Origin: Devosia sp.
GTDB taxonomy: Bacteria; Pseudomonadota; Alphaproteobacteria; Rhizobiales; Devosiaceae
Assembly: GCF_017744655.1 (NCBI RefSeq)
Contig: NZ_JAGIAW010000006.1
Coordinates: 124,001-188,000, forward strand
Direction: 5' to 3'
Length of the DNA stretch: 64,000 nt
Shown piece after piece: positions 9,192 through 17,741 of this stretch. The notes under the pieces were generated by a model. The model was not told the DNA's origin. It ran no database searches and saw nothing but the letters and a program-made list of their open reading frames with translations. A program made the position numbers and the translations under genes. How positions within the stretch are numbered: the first letter of the stretch is position 1; every line of letters starts with the position of its first letter.

Positions 9192-11195
9192 ATGACCGAC
9201 AAGAAGATTCGCTGGGGCATTATCGGGCCCGGCAGCATTGCCAAGGCATTCCGCGGCGGGGTCAACGGCTCCAAGCACGGCGTGCTAGCCGCTATCGCCA
9301 CGCGCGACCCCAGCAAGCCAAGCCTTGCCGCGGATTTTCCGGGCGTGCGGGTGGTCAATGGCTATGATGCCCTCTTGGCCGACAAGGAGATCGATGCCGT
9401 CTACATCGCAGTGCCACATACCGGCCACGCCGAATGGGCAATCAAGGCTGCCGAAGCCGGCAAGCACGTTCTTATTGAAAAGCCGCTGGCGCTTTCGGCG
9501 CACGAAATCGACGCCGTGTTCCATGCGCACAAGAAGGCCGGCACCTTTGCGGGTGAAGCCTTCATGTATCGCCTGCATCCGCAGGTGAAGCAGTTGCTCG
9601 ACCTGATCAAATCCGGCGCCATTGGCGAAGTGCGGATGATCCAGTCGAGCTTTGGTTTCTCGATGGGCAAGTTCCAGCCGCAGCACCGACTGTTCGCCTC
9701 GGCGCTGGCCGGCGGCGGTATTTTGGACGTCGGCGGCTATCCGGTTTCGATGGCGCGGCTCATTGCTGGCGCGACCCTTGGAAAGCCGTTCGCCGATCCG
9801 GTGAAGGTCGCCGGCACGGCCAAGCTCAACGAGGAAGGCACGGACGACTGGGCGGCCGCCATCCTGACGTTCGAGAATGGCATTGTGGCGCAGGTTTCCT
9901 GTGCGGTGATGGCGAACCTCGACAATGTGCTGCGCATCCATGGTTCGGAAGGCCGGATCGAAGTGCCGGAATTCTGGTTTGCAAATGGCAATCGTGATCA
10001 GGGCCTTGGCCGCATCGACATCATCAAGGGTGGCAAGACCGAGACGGTCAGCGTTAACGAGACGGCGCATGTCTATTCGTTCGAGGCGGACGCCGCTTCG
10101 CTCGCCATTCTTGAAGGGCGGCAGGAGTTTACCTCGCCGGGCATGAGCTGGGCGGACAGCCTTGGCAATGCGCGCGTGCTCGACCAGTGGCGCCGCGATG
10201 CAGGGATCGAATATTCGGTCGAAAAATATACCAATCGCCTTAACACCTTGGACAATCGCAAGCTGGGGCCGAATACCGGCATTATTCCCAAGCGCGCCAT
10301 TCCGGGGCTCGAGAAGCAGGCTTCGGCGGTTGCCCTCGGCTTTGAGGACTTCAAGACCTTCTCCTCCGGCGCGATCCTCCTCGATGCGTTCTGGGAAAAG
10401 GGCGGCAATATCTTCGATACGGCCTTCATTTATGGCGGCGGCTATACCGAAAAGCTCTTCGGCGAGTGGCAGAAGAGCCGCGGCGTGCGCGAAGAGGCTG
10501 TGGTGATCGGCAAGGGCGCGCACTCCCCCCTCGTCTATCCCGATGTCATTGGCAAGCAGTTGACCCAGACGCTTGATCGCCTGCAGACGGACTATGTCGA
10601 CGTCTATTTCATGCACCGCGACAATCTCGATGTGCCGGTGGGTGAATTCGTCGACGCCATGGATACGGAGGTGAAGGCTGGCCGTATCCGTGGGCCGTTC
10701 GGTGGTTCGAACTGGACCAAAGAGCGCATGGACGAGGCGATTGCCTATGCCGAACGCACCGGCAAGACCAAGCCGCAGGCGCTGAGCAACAACTTTGCTT
10801 TGGCCGAAATGCTTGACCCGATCTGGGGCGGATGCGTGACCTCCTCGACGCCTGATTTCAAGCAGTGGCTGATCGACCGTCAGGTGACCAACTTCTCCTG
10901 GTCGAGCCAGGCGCGCGGCTTCTTTACCGACCTTGCCGGGCGGGACAAGACCGACAATGAGGAACTGGTAAGGGTCTGGTACAACGAGCAGAACTTTGGT
11001 CGCCGCGACCGGGCCATCGAGCTCGCCAAGCAAATCGGGCACAATCCGATCCATGTGGCGCTGGCCTATGTGCTGGCCCAGCCCTTCCCCAGCGTGCCGC
11101 TGATCGGGCCGCGCCGCCTGGTCGAATTGGAAGACAGCCTCAAGGCTTTCGAGATCAAGCTGACGCCGGAACAGGTGAAGTGGCTGGAAGGCTAA
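9192..11195 (+). CDS. Fused Gfo/Idh/MocA dehydrogenase and aldo/keto reductase
   Basis: A single 667-residue frame with two complete NAD(P)-dependent enzyme modules. Residues about 1-330 are a Gfo/Idh/MocA oxidoreductase: Rossmann start WGIIGPGSIAKAF, EKPLALSAHE with the catalytic Lys of the EKP motif, and a C-terminal beta-sheet domain. Residues about 345-667 are an aldo/keto reductase TIM barrel with a recognisable tetrad: Asp and Tyr in FDTAFIYGGG, Lys in VVIGKGAH, His in YFMHRDN; the cofactor end is IGPRRLVELEDSL. Two linked redox steps on a sugar or polyol are plausible, perhaps with cofactor recycling, but the substrate is unknown. The ATG follows a GAGGAG Shine-Dalgarno. Divergent AraC regulator; own terminator. 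Confidence 0.9.
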   Translation: MTDKKIRWGIIGPGSIAKAFRGGVNGSKHGVLAAIATRDPSKPSLAADFPGVRVVNGYDALLADKEIDAVYIAVPHTGHAEWAIKAAEAGKHVLIEKPLALSAHEIDAVFHAHKKAGTFAGEAFMYRLHPQVKQLLDLIKSGAIGEVRMIQSSFGFSMGKFQPQHRLFASALAGGGILDVGGYPVSMARLIAGATLGKPFADPVKVAGTAKLNEEGTDDWAAAILTFENGIVAQVSCAVMANLDNVLRIHGSEGRIEVPEFWFANGNRDQGLGRIDIIKGGKTETVSVNETAHVYSFEADAASLAILEGRQEFTSPGMSWADSLGNARVLDQWRRDAGIEYSVEKYTNRLNTLDNRKLGPNTGIIPKRAIPGLEKQASAVALGFEDFKTFSSGAILLDAFWEKGGNIFDTAFIYGGGYTEKLFGEWQKSRGVREEAVVIGKGAHSPLVYPDVIGKQLTQTLDRLQTDYVDVYFMHRDNLDVPVGEFVDAMDTEVKAGRIRGPFGGSNWTKERMDEAIAYAERTGKTKPQALSNNFALAEMLDPIWGGCVTSSTPDFKQWLIDRQVTNFSWSSQARGFFTDLAGRDKTDNEELVRVWYNEQNFGRRDRAIELAKQIGHNPIHVALAYVLAQPFPSVPLIGPRRLVELEDSLKAFEIKLTPEQVKWLEG

Positions 11196-11219
11196 GCGCC
11201 GCAAAGCCAAGGCAAATCA

Positions 11220-11246
11220 AGGGGTCCGGCGACGGGCCCCTTTTTC
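11220..11246 (+). terminator. Rho-independent terminator after the fusion gene
   Basis: GGGGTCC at 11221-11227 pairs with GGGCCCC at 11234-11240 (one G-U wobble) around a 6-base loop and is followed directly by five T residues. It lies 25 bases after the stop codon of the fused dehydrogenase/reductase. Confidence 0.85.
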
Positions 11247-11377
11247 GTTGCGGGAGAAGGACTGGCATATTCGTTTCGACTGTTCACCCTGGGAAGACAG
11301 TTTGTACCCTTTGGTGCAATTGCCAGGGCAACGTCCCTGCCCTATGTTGTCCATCGTGAGATTACGATCTCATGCAA

Positions 11378-11520
11378 TTCTCAGGGCGGGGTGAAACTCC
11401 CCACCGGCGGTAAGGCGGCGACGCCAAGCCCGCGAGCGCTTTTGGCCCACTGGGCCTTGAGGTCAGCAGATCCGGTGTGATTCCGGAGCCGACGGTCATA
11501 GTCCGGATGAAAGAGAATGG
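11378..11520 (+). promoter_or_regulatory. FMN riboswitch (RFN element)
   Basis: The leader contains the conserved RFN blocks in order: TCAGGGCGGGGTGAAACTCC at 11381, CACCGGCGGTAAG, AGCCCGCGAGCG, GTCAGCAGATCCGGTG, GATTCCGGAGCCGACGGTCA and AGTCCGGATGAAAGAGA, closing against the ATTCTC at the start. It lies about 100 bases upstream of a RibN-like transporter gene. A possible expression platform is visible: CATAGTC at 11497-11503, inside the aptamer, can pair perfectly with GACTATG at 11538-11544, and a hairpin CCGTAACC/GGTTACGG at 11583-11609 ends just before the Shine-Dalgarno AAAGGA. FMN binding should reduce transporter expression, as known for this class. Confidence 0.96.
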
Positions 11521-11621
11521 GTTGGCCTCAAGCGCCTGACTATGCTTGCGTTTTTACGCGGGCAGAGTTCTGCGTCGCCTTCCCGTAACCCTGGGGAAAC
11601 TGGTTACGGAAAGGACGACAT

Positions 11622-12593
11622 ATGAACCAGATTTCCTCTTCTACCCATGCCAGTGCCGCCTCGGGCGCTGCGTTCATGCTGGCTGCAAGCCTGGCTTTTG
11701 CCGGCTCCAACACGCTGCAGGCGGTTCTGCCGACTCCGACCGAGTATGGCGGGTTCGGCATGAGTTCGACCGGCATGGCCTTTTGGCAGTATGTGATCGC
11801 TTCCATTTTGGCGCTGCCGCTTATTTTCCGTATTGGTATCAATAACTTGCGCACCAGCCATCCGCTGGCGCACGAGGTTCGTGCCTTCACCTCGGCGCTC
11901 GGCGTGCATGTTTTCGTCTATGGTTTTGCCTCGGGGGTGCCGATCTGGCAGATGGTGACGCTGCTCGCCACCGGGCCGCTGTTCATCATTCTCGGCTCCA
12001 CCGTACTTCTGGGAGAAAAGGCCTCCACGGCCCGCATCGCGGCGGCCCTGCTCGGCTTTGCCGGCGCGATTATCGTCTCGGGTGTCGGCGCTGAAGGTTT
12101 TACCTGGCAAACCTTTGTGCCGATCGTGGCGGCGGCGCTGTGGGCGACGACCGACATTCTCACCAAGTACCTGACGCGAAAGGGAGAAAGTCCGGAAACC
12201 CTCACCGTCTCGCTACTGGTGTTAATTACCCCGAACCACCTGGCAATTCTGCTTTTTGCTACCGCCTTCGCATGGGTGCTGCCAGCCGGTGCCGCGCCGG
12301 GCTTTCCGTTTGCCCTGCCGACGGGTACGGGGCTGCTGCTGCTCCTGTTGCTGGGCGCGCTGACGGGTGCGGCGCAGTATCTGCTGAGCTTTGCCTATCG
12401 CGCGGCTGACGCCACCTTCCTGCAGCCATTTGGCGACCTGAAGGTGCCGCTTGGGGCGACCGTGGGCTGGATTGTGCTCGGCCAGGTGCCGTCCATCTGG
12501 TTCTGGCCTGGTGCGGCACTCATCATTTTCGCTTCGCTGTTCCTCTATCTCGTGGAGGGCCGCGAACGCCCCTCCAAGCTTGCGACGGCATAA
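11622..12593 (+). CDS. ribN: EamA/DMT family transporter, probable riboflavin importer RibN
   Basis: 323 residues with about ten membrane helices in two EamA repeats (residues 15-150 and 170-310), the standard architecture of drug/metabolite transporters. Substrate cannot be read from the sequence alone, but the gene is preceded by an FMN riboswitch, and RFN-controlled EamA proteins in rhizobia and relatives are the riboflavin transporter RibN. Inner-membrane riboflavin uptake is therefore the best call. It is monocistronic: riboswitch upstream, strong terminator at 12628 downstream. Confidence 0.85.
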   Translation: MNQISSSTHASAASGAAFMLAASLAFAGSNTLQAVLPTPTEYGGFGMSSTGMAFWQYVIASILALPLIFRIGINNLRTSHPLAHEVRAFTSALGVHVFVYGFASGVPIWQMVTLLATGPLFIILGSTVLLGEKASTARIAAALLGFAGAIIVSGVGAEGFTWQTFVPIVAAALWATTDILTKYLTRKGESPETLTVSLLVLITPNHLAILLFATAFAWVLPAGAAPGFPFALPTGTGLLLLLLLGALTGAAQYLLSFAYRAADATFLQPFGDLKVPLGATVGWIVLGQVPSIWFWPGAALIIFASLFLYLVEGRERPSKLATA

Positions 12594-12604
12594 CGTTCCA
12601 AACG

Positions 12605-12620
12605 TAGAATAATTCTTCCA
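12605..12620 (-). promoter_or_regulatory. iol operator-like site upstream of rpiR
   Basis: TAGAA-TAATTC-TTCCA, which on the minus strand reads TGGAA-GAATTA-TTCTA. The same TGGAA-N6-TTCTA pattern occurs upstream of iolC (13570) and iolG (21385). It resembles the GGAA-N6-TTCC motif I recall as proposed for IolR of Sinorhizobium meliloti. It sits 101 bases before the regulator start, which suggests autoregulation. Confidence 0.55.
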
Positions 12621-12627
12621 AATTTGG

Positions 12628-12663
12628 CGCCGGCAATGCGATATTGCCGGCGTCATTCTTTTG
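12628..12663 (+). terminator. Terminator after ribN
   Basis: A perfect 10-bp stem, CGCCGGCAAT at 12628-12637 with ATTGCCGGCG at 12643-12652, has a 5-base loop and is followed by TCATTCTTTT. It separates the riboflavin transporter from the inositol regulator. Confidence 0.8.
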
Positions 12664-12720
12664 ACGCGTCGGAGTCGCCGCTCACACCTTCGCTCCGACG
12701 CTTCATTTTGGGGGATTTTG

Positions 12721-13560
12721 ATGGACCGGGGAGAGATTCAGGGCGCGCCGAAAAATTTCGAGGCGTTGCGAGCACTTATCCTGGAGCGGCGGCGCGAACT
12801 GCCCAAGCGGTTGGCGCAGGTGGCGGCGTTCGCGCTCGATAACCCCGACGAGATCGCCTTTGGCACGGCGGCGAGCATTGCGACCGATGCCGAGGTGCAG
12901 CCTTCGACGCTGGTTCGTTTCTCGCAAACCTTTGGTTTTGATGGCTTTTCAGCACTGCAGGCGGTGTTTCGGGCGCGGCTGCGCGAGCGGAATTCGAGCT
13001 ATGAAGACCGGCTGGTGGAGCTTGAGGGTGGGGATGCGGTGGCTGCCGGATCGGCGGCGATTCTCAACTCGTTTGTCGGCGCGGCGCATCGCAGCCTCGA
13101 CAATTTGAGTGCCGCAATCGACCCGCAAAAGTTCGAATCCGCTAGCAGACTGTTAGCATCTGCCGGCACCATTCACCTGATTGCGCGACGGAGAAGCTAC
13201 CCGATCGCGACGTACATGGCCTATGCGCTCTCCCAGCTCAAAATCCGCTGCCAGATCGCCGGGACGGCGTCGGGGATCGATGACGATCTGCTCGCATTGG
13301 CCGACGAGGGTGATGCGGCTTTTGCGGTGAGCTTTTCCGGCTATGCACCGGAGACGGTGGCGCAGGCTTCGGCGCTGGCGGCGCGTGGCATACCGGTGGT
13401 GTCGCTGACCGACTCAGCGTTTTCGCCGCTGGCGGAATGTTCGACCATCTGGTTCGAACTGGTCGAGGCCGACCATGCCGGGTTCCGTTCGCTCTCGGCG
13501 AGCATGGCTTTTGCCATGGCGCTGGCCGTGGCCATCGCCGAAGAGCGTCGGCGGGCGTGA
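12721..13560 (+). CDS. iolR: RpiR/MurR family regulator of the inositol locus (IolR-like)
   Basis: 279 residues from the ATG at 12721; an upstream TTG at 12661 is less likely. Residues about 15-90 are the RpiR helix-turn-helix (LPKRLAQVAAFALDNPDEIA, then TDAEVQPSTLVRFSQTFGF). Residues about 125-265 are a SIS sugar-phosphate-binding domain (FAVSFSGYAPETVAQASALA). Rhizobial inositol operons are controlled by RpiR-type IolR repressors that respond to an inositol-derived phosphorylated intermediate. Its position immediately before iolC, together with repeated TGGAA-N6-TTCTA sites at the iol promoters, supports that role here. Confidence 0.85.
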   Translation: MDRGEIQGAPKNFEALRALILERRRELPKRLAQVAAFALDNPDEIAFGTAASIATDAEVQPSTLVRFSQTFGFDGFSALQAVFRARLRERNSSYEDRLVELEGGDAVAAGSAAILNSFVGAAHRSLDNLSAAIDPQKFESASRLLASAGTIHLIARRRSYPIATYMAYALSQLKIRCQIAGTASGIDDDLLALADEGDAAFAVSFSGYAPETVAQASALAARGIPVVSLTDSAFSPLAECSTIWFELVEADHAGFRSLSASMAFAMALAVAIAEERRRA

Positions 13561-13569
13561 TTTTTCTGA

Positions 13570-13615
13570 TGGAACAGAAATTCTATATTTGAACTGATTT
13601 AGAAGATGTGTTTCA
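13570..13615 (+). promoter_or_regulatory. Two iol operator-like sites before iolC
   Basis: Site one at 13570-13585 is TGGAA-CAGAAA-TTCTA. Site two at 13600-13615 is TAGAA-GATGTG-TTTCA, the inverted form with one mismatch. The two are 30 bp apart, near three helical turns, so two bound dimers would lie on one face of the DNA. The pair lies between the rpiR stop and the iolC start. Confidence 0.6.
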
Positions 13616-13651
13616 ATTCCTCCCATACAAGCCGCCGCGGGAGGAATTTGG

Positions 13652-15553
13652 GTGAGCACGAATAAGACGCTCGATGTGATCACCATTGGCCGGGCCTCGG
13701 TGGATCTTTACGGCCAGCAGATCGGCACGCGGCTCGAGGATATCGGCAGCTTTGCGAAATCGGTGGGCGGGTGTCCGACCAATATTTCGGTCGGCACGGC
13801 GCGTCTGGGGCTGAAGTCGGCGCTGATTACGCGCGTCGGCAATGAGCAGATGGGCCGCTTCATTCGCGAGCAATTGCAGCGCGAGGGCGTTGAGACCAAG
13901 GGGATTGTGACCGACCCCGAGAGGCTGACGGCGCTGGTGCTGCTGTCGGTCGAAAATGACAAGTCGTTTCCGCTGATCTTTTATCGCGATAACTGCGCCG
14001 ATGCGGCGCTGGATGAAGGCGATGTGGACGAGGATTTCGTGCGGTCGGCCAAGGCGGTGCTGGTGACCGGCACGCATTTCGCCAAGCCCAATAGCGATGC
14101 GGCGCAGCGCAAGGCGATGCGGATTGCCAAGGCGAATGGCGCCAAGGTGGTGTTCGATATCGACTATCGGCCGAATCTTTGGGGGCTGGCAGGGCATGAT
14201 GCGGGCGACAGCCGCTATATCGCTTCGGATGAGGTTTCGAAGCACCTGCAGACCGTGTTGGCCGATTGCGACCTGATTGTTGGCACCGAGGAAGAGGTGC
14301 TGATTGCGTCGGGTGAGAGCGATCTTACGGCGGCACTGAAGACTATTCGGAGCTTTTCGAGCGGGACTATCGTGCTCAAGCGCGGGCCGATGGGGTGCAT
14401 CGTTTATGATGGGGCTATTCCGGATGATCTTGAGGACGGGATTGTCGGCAAGGGGTTTCCGATTGAGGTCTACAATGTGCTCGGGGCCGGCGACGCTTTC
14501 ATGAGCGGATTCCTGCGCGGCTGGCTGCGCGGGGAGCCGCATGCGACGAGCGCGACCTGGGCCAATGCTTGTGGCGCCTTTGCGGTGAGCCGGCTGCTGT
14601 GTGCCCCGGAAATTCCGACCTGGACCGAGCTGAGCTATTTCCTTGAGCATGGCAGCAAGGAACGAGCGCTGCGCAAAGACGCGGAAATCAATCATGTACA
14701 TTGGGCGACGACGCGGCGGCGCGAAATTCCCAGCATGAAAGCCCTAGCGATCGATCATCGGTCGCAGCTTGAGGATATGGCTGGGGGCGATGCGCAGAAG
14801 CTGGCGCGGATACCGGAGCTGAAAGTGCTGGCGGTGAAGGCGGCGGCGCAGGTGGCCGATGGCCGCGACGGCTTTGGCATGCTGCTCGACGACAAATATG
14901 GGCGCGATGCGCTTTATGCGGCCAGCGCAATCCCGAATTTCTGGGTGGCGAAGCCGATTGAATTGCCGGGGTCGCGACCGCTGCAATTCGAGTTTTCTCA
15001 GGATCTGGGATCGCGGCTGGTGGACTGGCCAGTGGATCACTGCATCAAGGTGCTGTGCTTCTATCATCCGGACGATGCGGCGGAGCTGCGCGAGGTGCAG
15101 ATTGGGAAGCTTCGGGCGGCTTATGATGCGGCGCGGAAGGTCGGGCGCGAACTGCTGGTGGAGATCATTTCCAGCAAGCATGGCGCGCTGAAGAACGATA
15201 CGGCGGCGCGAGCGCTGACGGATGTCTATGCGGCGGGGATCAAGCCAGACTGGTGGAAGCTTGAGACGCAGCCGGGAGTTGAGGCCTGGCGGCAGATTGA
15301 TGCCGTGATTGAAGCCAATGATCCGTTCTGTCGGGGTGTTGTGCTGCTGGGGCTCGATGCGCCACAGTCGGAGCTGGTGGCGGGATTTGCGGCAGCGAAG
15401 ACGTCGAAATCGGTGAAGGGTTTTGCTGTCGGGCGGACGATCTTTGGCGATGCGGCGCGGGCCTGGCTCGATGGACGCATTGGCGATGATGAGGCCGTGG
15501 CAATGATGGCGCAGCGGTTTGCGGGATTGGTGGCAGCCTGGGATGGCGCCTGA
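13652..15553 (+). CDS. iolC: 5-dehydro-2-deoxygluconokinase fused to DUF2090 aldolase-like domain (IolC)
   Basis: 633 residues. The first about 330 residues are a PfkB sugar kinase: GRASVDLYGQQIG at the start and the catalytic signature NVLGAGDAFMSGFLRG. The remainder is a DUF2090 domain with a TIM-barrel aldolase look (VLCFYHPDDAAELREVQ, LLVEIISSKHGA). This long form is known in alphaproteobacteria and is annotated as a bifunctional kinase/aldolase; the kinase phosphorylates 2-deoxy-5-keto-gluconate, and the DUF2090 part probably replaces a separate IolJ-type aldolase. Translation starts at GTG 13652 behind GGGAGGAA. First enzyme gene of the operon. Confidence 0.92.
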   Translation: MSTNKTLDVITIGRASVDLYGQQIGTRLEDIGSFAKSVGGCPTNISVGTARLGLKSALITRVGNEQMGRFIREQLQREGVETKGIVTDPERLTALVLLSVENDKSFPLIFYRDNCADAALDEGDVDEDFVRSAKAVLVTGTHFAKPNSDAAQRKAMRIAKANGAKVVFDIDYRPNLWGLAGHDAGDSRYIASDEVSKHLQTVLADCDLIVGTEEEVLIASGESDLTAALKTIRSFSSGTIVLKRGPMGCIVYDGAIPDDLEDGIVGKGFPIEVYNVLGAGDAFMSGFLRGWLRGEPHATSATWANACGAFAVSRLLCAPEIPTWTELSYFLEHGSKERALRKDAEINHVHWATTRRREIPSMKALAIDHRSQLEDMAGGDAQKLARIPELKVLAVKAAAQVADGRDGFGMLLDDKYGRDALYAASAIPNFWVAKPIELPGSRPLQFEFSQDLGSRLVDWPVDHCIKVLCFYHPDDAAELREVQIGKLRAAYDAARKVGRELLVEIISSKHGALKNDTAARALTDVYAAGIKPDWWKLETQPGVEAWRQIDAVIEANDPFCRGVVLLGLDAPQSELVAGFAAAKTSKSVKGFAVGRTIFGDAARAWLDGRIGDDEAVAMMAQRFAGLVAAWDGA

Positions 15554-15566
15554 CGCCCGAGTGCTA

Positions 15567-15678
15567 CGATCTCGTCCTTCGACAAGCTCAGGATGAGGTC
15601 TACTTGAACTGCGTCATTCCCGCGAAAGCGGGAATCTCACTCGGACGTAGAGGGATTCCCGCTTTCGCGGGAATGACG
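15567..15678. repeat. Intergenic palindromic repeats between iolC and iolD
   Basis: Two elements. 15567-15604 contains TCGTCCTTCGACAAGCTCAG followed by GATGAGGTCTAC, a common intergenic repeat also seen in part at 55345-55487. 15612-15678 is a long inverted repeat: CGTCATTCCCGCGAAAGCGG at the left and its reverse complement at the right, around a short spacer. The same unit recurs at 21515, 32465 and 42570. It can fold into a strong hairpin within the iol transcript. Confidence 0.8.
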
Positions 15679-15721
15679 CCGAGAAAATTATGAGAACGGC
15701 GCAAGCCGACGAGGAGTGGCC

Positions 15722-17569
15722 ATGAGCCAGAAGACTGTTCGATTGACCATGGCGCAGGCTGTTGCGCGGTTTCTTACGGCGCAGAAGACTGTCATTGCCG
15801 GGGAGACGGTGCCGATCTTTGGTGGGGTTTTTGCCATTTTCGGGCATGGCAATGTGGCCGGGGTGGGCGAGGCGCTTTATGGCGTTAGGGATACGCTGCC
15901 GACCTATCGCGGGCAGAACGAACAAGGCATGGCGCATGCGGCGATTGCCTATGCGAAAGCCAGTTTTCGGCGGCGGTTCATGGCGGTAACCTCATCCATT
16001 GGGCCGGGCGCGCTCAACATGGTGACGGCGGCAGCGCTGGCGCATGTGAACCGCATTCCGCTGCTGCTGCTGCCGGGCGATGTGTTTGCCAATCGGTTGC
16101 CTGATCCTGTCTTGCAGCAGGTGGAAGACTGGAGCGATGGCACGGTTTCGGCCAATGACTGTTTCAGGCCGGTCAGCCGGTATTTTGATCGGATCACGCG
16201 GCCGGAGCAGATCATTCCGGCGCTACGGCGGGCGATGCAGGTGCTTACCGACCCGGCCGAATGCGGGCCGGTGACGCTGAGCCTCTGCCAGGATGTGCAG
16301 GCGGAAGCCTATGATTATCCCGAGAGCTTCTTTGCCGAGAAGGTGTGGGTGCCGCGGCGGATCATGCCGGATGCCGATGAATTTGCGACGGCGGCAGCGG
16401 CGATCAAGCTGGCGAAGAAGCCGGTCATCATTGCGGGTGGCGGCGTGCTTTATTCGGAGGCGAGCGAGAGCCTGGCGGCCTTTGCCGAGGAGCATGGCAT
16501 TCCGGTGATGGAGACGCAGGCGGGCAAGAGCGCCCTGCCCCATGGGCATGAGCTCAATATGGGTAGCGTCGGGGTTACCGGCTCTTCAGCGTCGAATGTG
16601 TTGGCCGAAGAGGCCGATGTGGTTATCGCGGTCGGGACGCGGTTGCAGGATTTTACCACGGGATCGTGGGCGCTGTTCAAGAACGAGGCGGTGAAAATCG
16701 TCGGGCTCAATGTCCAGCCGTTTGACGCCGGCAAGCATGAGGCGCTGCCGCTCGTGAGCGATGCGCGCGTGGGACTTGAAGCGCTGGATGCCGCGCTGAT
16801 GGGTTGGCAGATTGATTCCGATTGGACGCATAAAGCCATGCGGGAAAAGGACAAATGGCTTGATGACGCTGACGCGGCGACTGGGCCGACTAATGCCGAA
16901 CTGCCCTCGGATGCGCAGGTGATCGGGGCGGTGCAGCGGGCGCGGACGAAGGCGACGCTGGTGTGTGCGTCGGGCGGGTTGCCGGGCGAACTGCACAAGC
17001 TCTGGAAGGCCGGTGGGCCTGGTAGTTATCACATGGAATATGGTTTTTCGACCATGGGCTATGAGATTGCGGGCGGGCTGGGCGTGAAGCTGGCGCGACC
17101 GGACGACGACGTGGTCGTGATGGTCGGCGATGGCAGCTATCTGATGATGAATTCGGAGATCGTGTCTTCGATCATGCTCGGCGCAAAGCTGACCATTGTG
17201 CTGCTGGATAATGCGGGCTTTGGCTGCATCAACCGGCTGCAGATGGCGACCGGCGGGGCGAATTTCAACAACCTGATGAAGGACACGGCGCATGTGGCGC
17301 TGCCCAATGTCGACTTTGCGGCGCATGCTGCATCGATGGGGGCGGTGGCCAAAAAGGTTGGCTCGATTGCCGAGCTTGAGGCGGCGCTGGCGGAGACGGC
17401 GGATGCGGACCGGACGGTGGTGATTGTGATTGATACCGATCCGCTCATCACTACCGACGCAGGGGGCACCTGGTGGGATGTGGCGGTGCCGGAGGTCAGC
17501 GAGCGAGCGCAAGTGAATGCGGCGCGCGAGGGATATGTTAAGGCGCTGATGGCGCAGCGGATTGGGTGA
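15722..17569 (+). CDS. iolD: 3D-(3,5/4)-trihydroxycyclohexane-1,2-dione hydrolase (IolD)
   Basis: 615 residues, a ThDP-dependent enzyme of the acetolactate-synthase superfamily. The N-terminal ThDP-binding domain has the expected Glu region and YRGQNEQGMAHAAIAYAKA. The C-terminal pyrophosphate/Mg site is MVGDGSYLMMNSEIVSSIML followed by LDNAGFGCINRLQ, the extended GDG-N motif. It hydrolyses the cyclic diketone of the inositol pathway to 5-deoxy-glucuronate. The ATG at 15722 is chosen because GAGGAG at 15711-15716 is its Shine-Dalgarno; a GTG at 15716 overlaps that site. Follows iolC, with a repeat in between. Confidence 0.94.
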   Translation: MSQKTVRLTMAQAVARFLTAQKTVIAGETVPIFGGVFAIFGHGNVAGVGEALYGVRDTLPTYRGQNEQGMAHAAIAYAKASFRRRFMAVTSSIGPGALNMVTAAALAHVNRIPLLLLPGDVFANRLPDPVLQQVEDWSDGTVSANDCFRPVSRYFDRITRPEQIIPALRRAMQVLTDPAECGPVTLSLCQDVQAEAYDYPESFFAEKVWVPRRIMPDADEFATAAAAIKLAKKPVIIAGGGVLYSEASESLAAFAEEHGIPVMETQAGKSALPHGHELNMGSVGVTGSSASNVLAEEADVVIAVGTRLQDFTTGSWALFKNEAVKIVGLNVQPFDAGKHEALPLVSDARVGLEALDAALMGWQIDSDWTHKAMREKDKWLDDADAATGPTNAELPSDAQVIGAVQRARTKATLVCASGGLPGELHKLWKAGGPGSYHMEYGFSTMGYEIAGGLGVKLARPDDDVVVMVGDGSYLMMNSEIVSSIMLGAKLTIVLLDNAGFGCINRLQMATGGANFNNLMKDTAHVALPNVDFAAHAASMGAVAKKVGSIAELEAALAETADADRTVVIVIDTDPLITTDAGGTWWDVAVPEVSERAQVNAAREGYVKALMAQRIG

Positions 17570-17572
17570 GGC

Positions 17573-17697
17573 ATCCCCCTCACCGACTCGGCTTCGCCGA
17601 GCCACCTCTCCCCGATGGGGAGAGGAATAAGAGGGGCCGGATTGTTCTTCTCCCCATCGGGGAGAAGGTGGCGCGCAGCGCCGGATGAGGGGGCGGC
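17573..17697. repeat. GC-rich inverted repeat of the CTCCCCGATGGGGAG type
   Basis: Two nested palindromes face each other: CCTCTCCCCGATGGGGAGAGG on the left and TTCTCCCCATCGGGGAGAA on the right, bounded by CCCTCACCGACTCGG and CGGATGAGGGGG. The same compound element, nearly base for base, occurs at 51029-51157 before acpS. It lies between iolD and iolE. Confidence 0.85.
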
Positions 17698-17741
17698 CGC
17701 ACAAGCGCCATCTCCTCTGCGGACGAGGAGAGACGAAAAGA

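Noticed and set aside
9285..11210. A 641-codon minus-strand frame opposite the dehydrogenase/reductase fusion
   Set aside because: Both modules on the plus strand have clear catalytic motifs; the antisense product shows none.
13652..15553. The iolC DUF2090 extension as a novel fusion
   Set aside because: This two-domain IolC is a known form in alphaproteobacteria.
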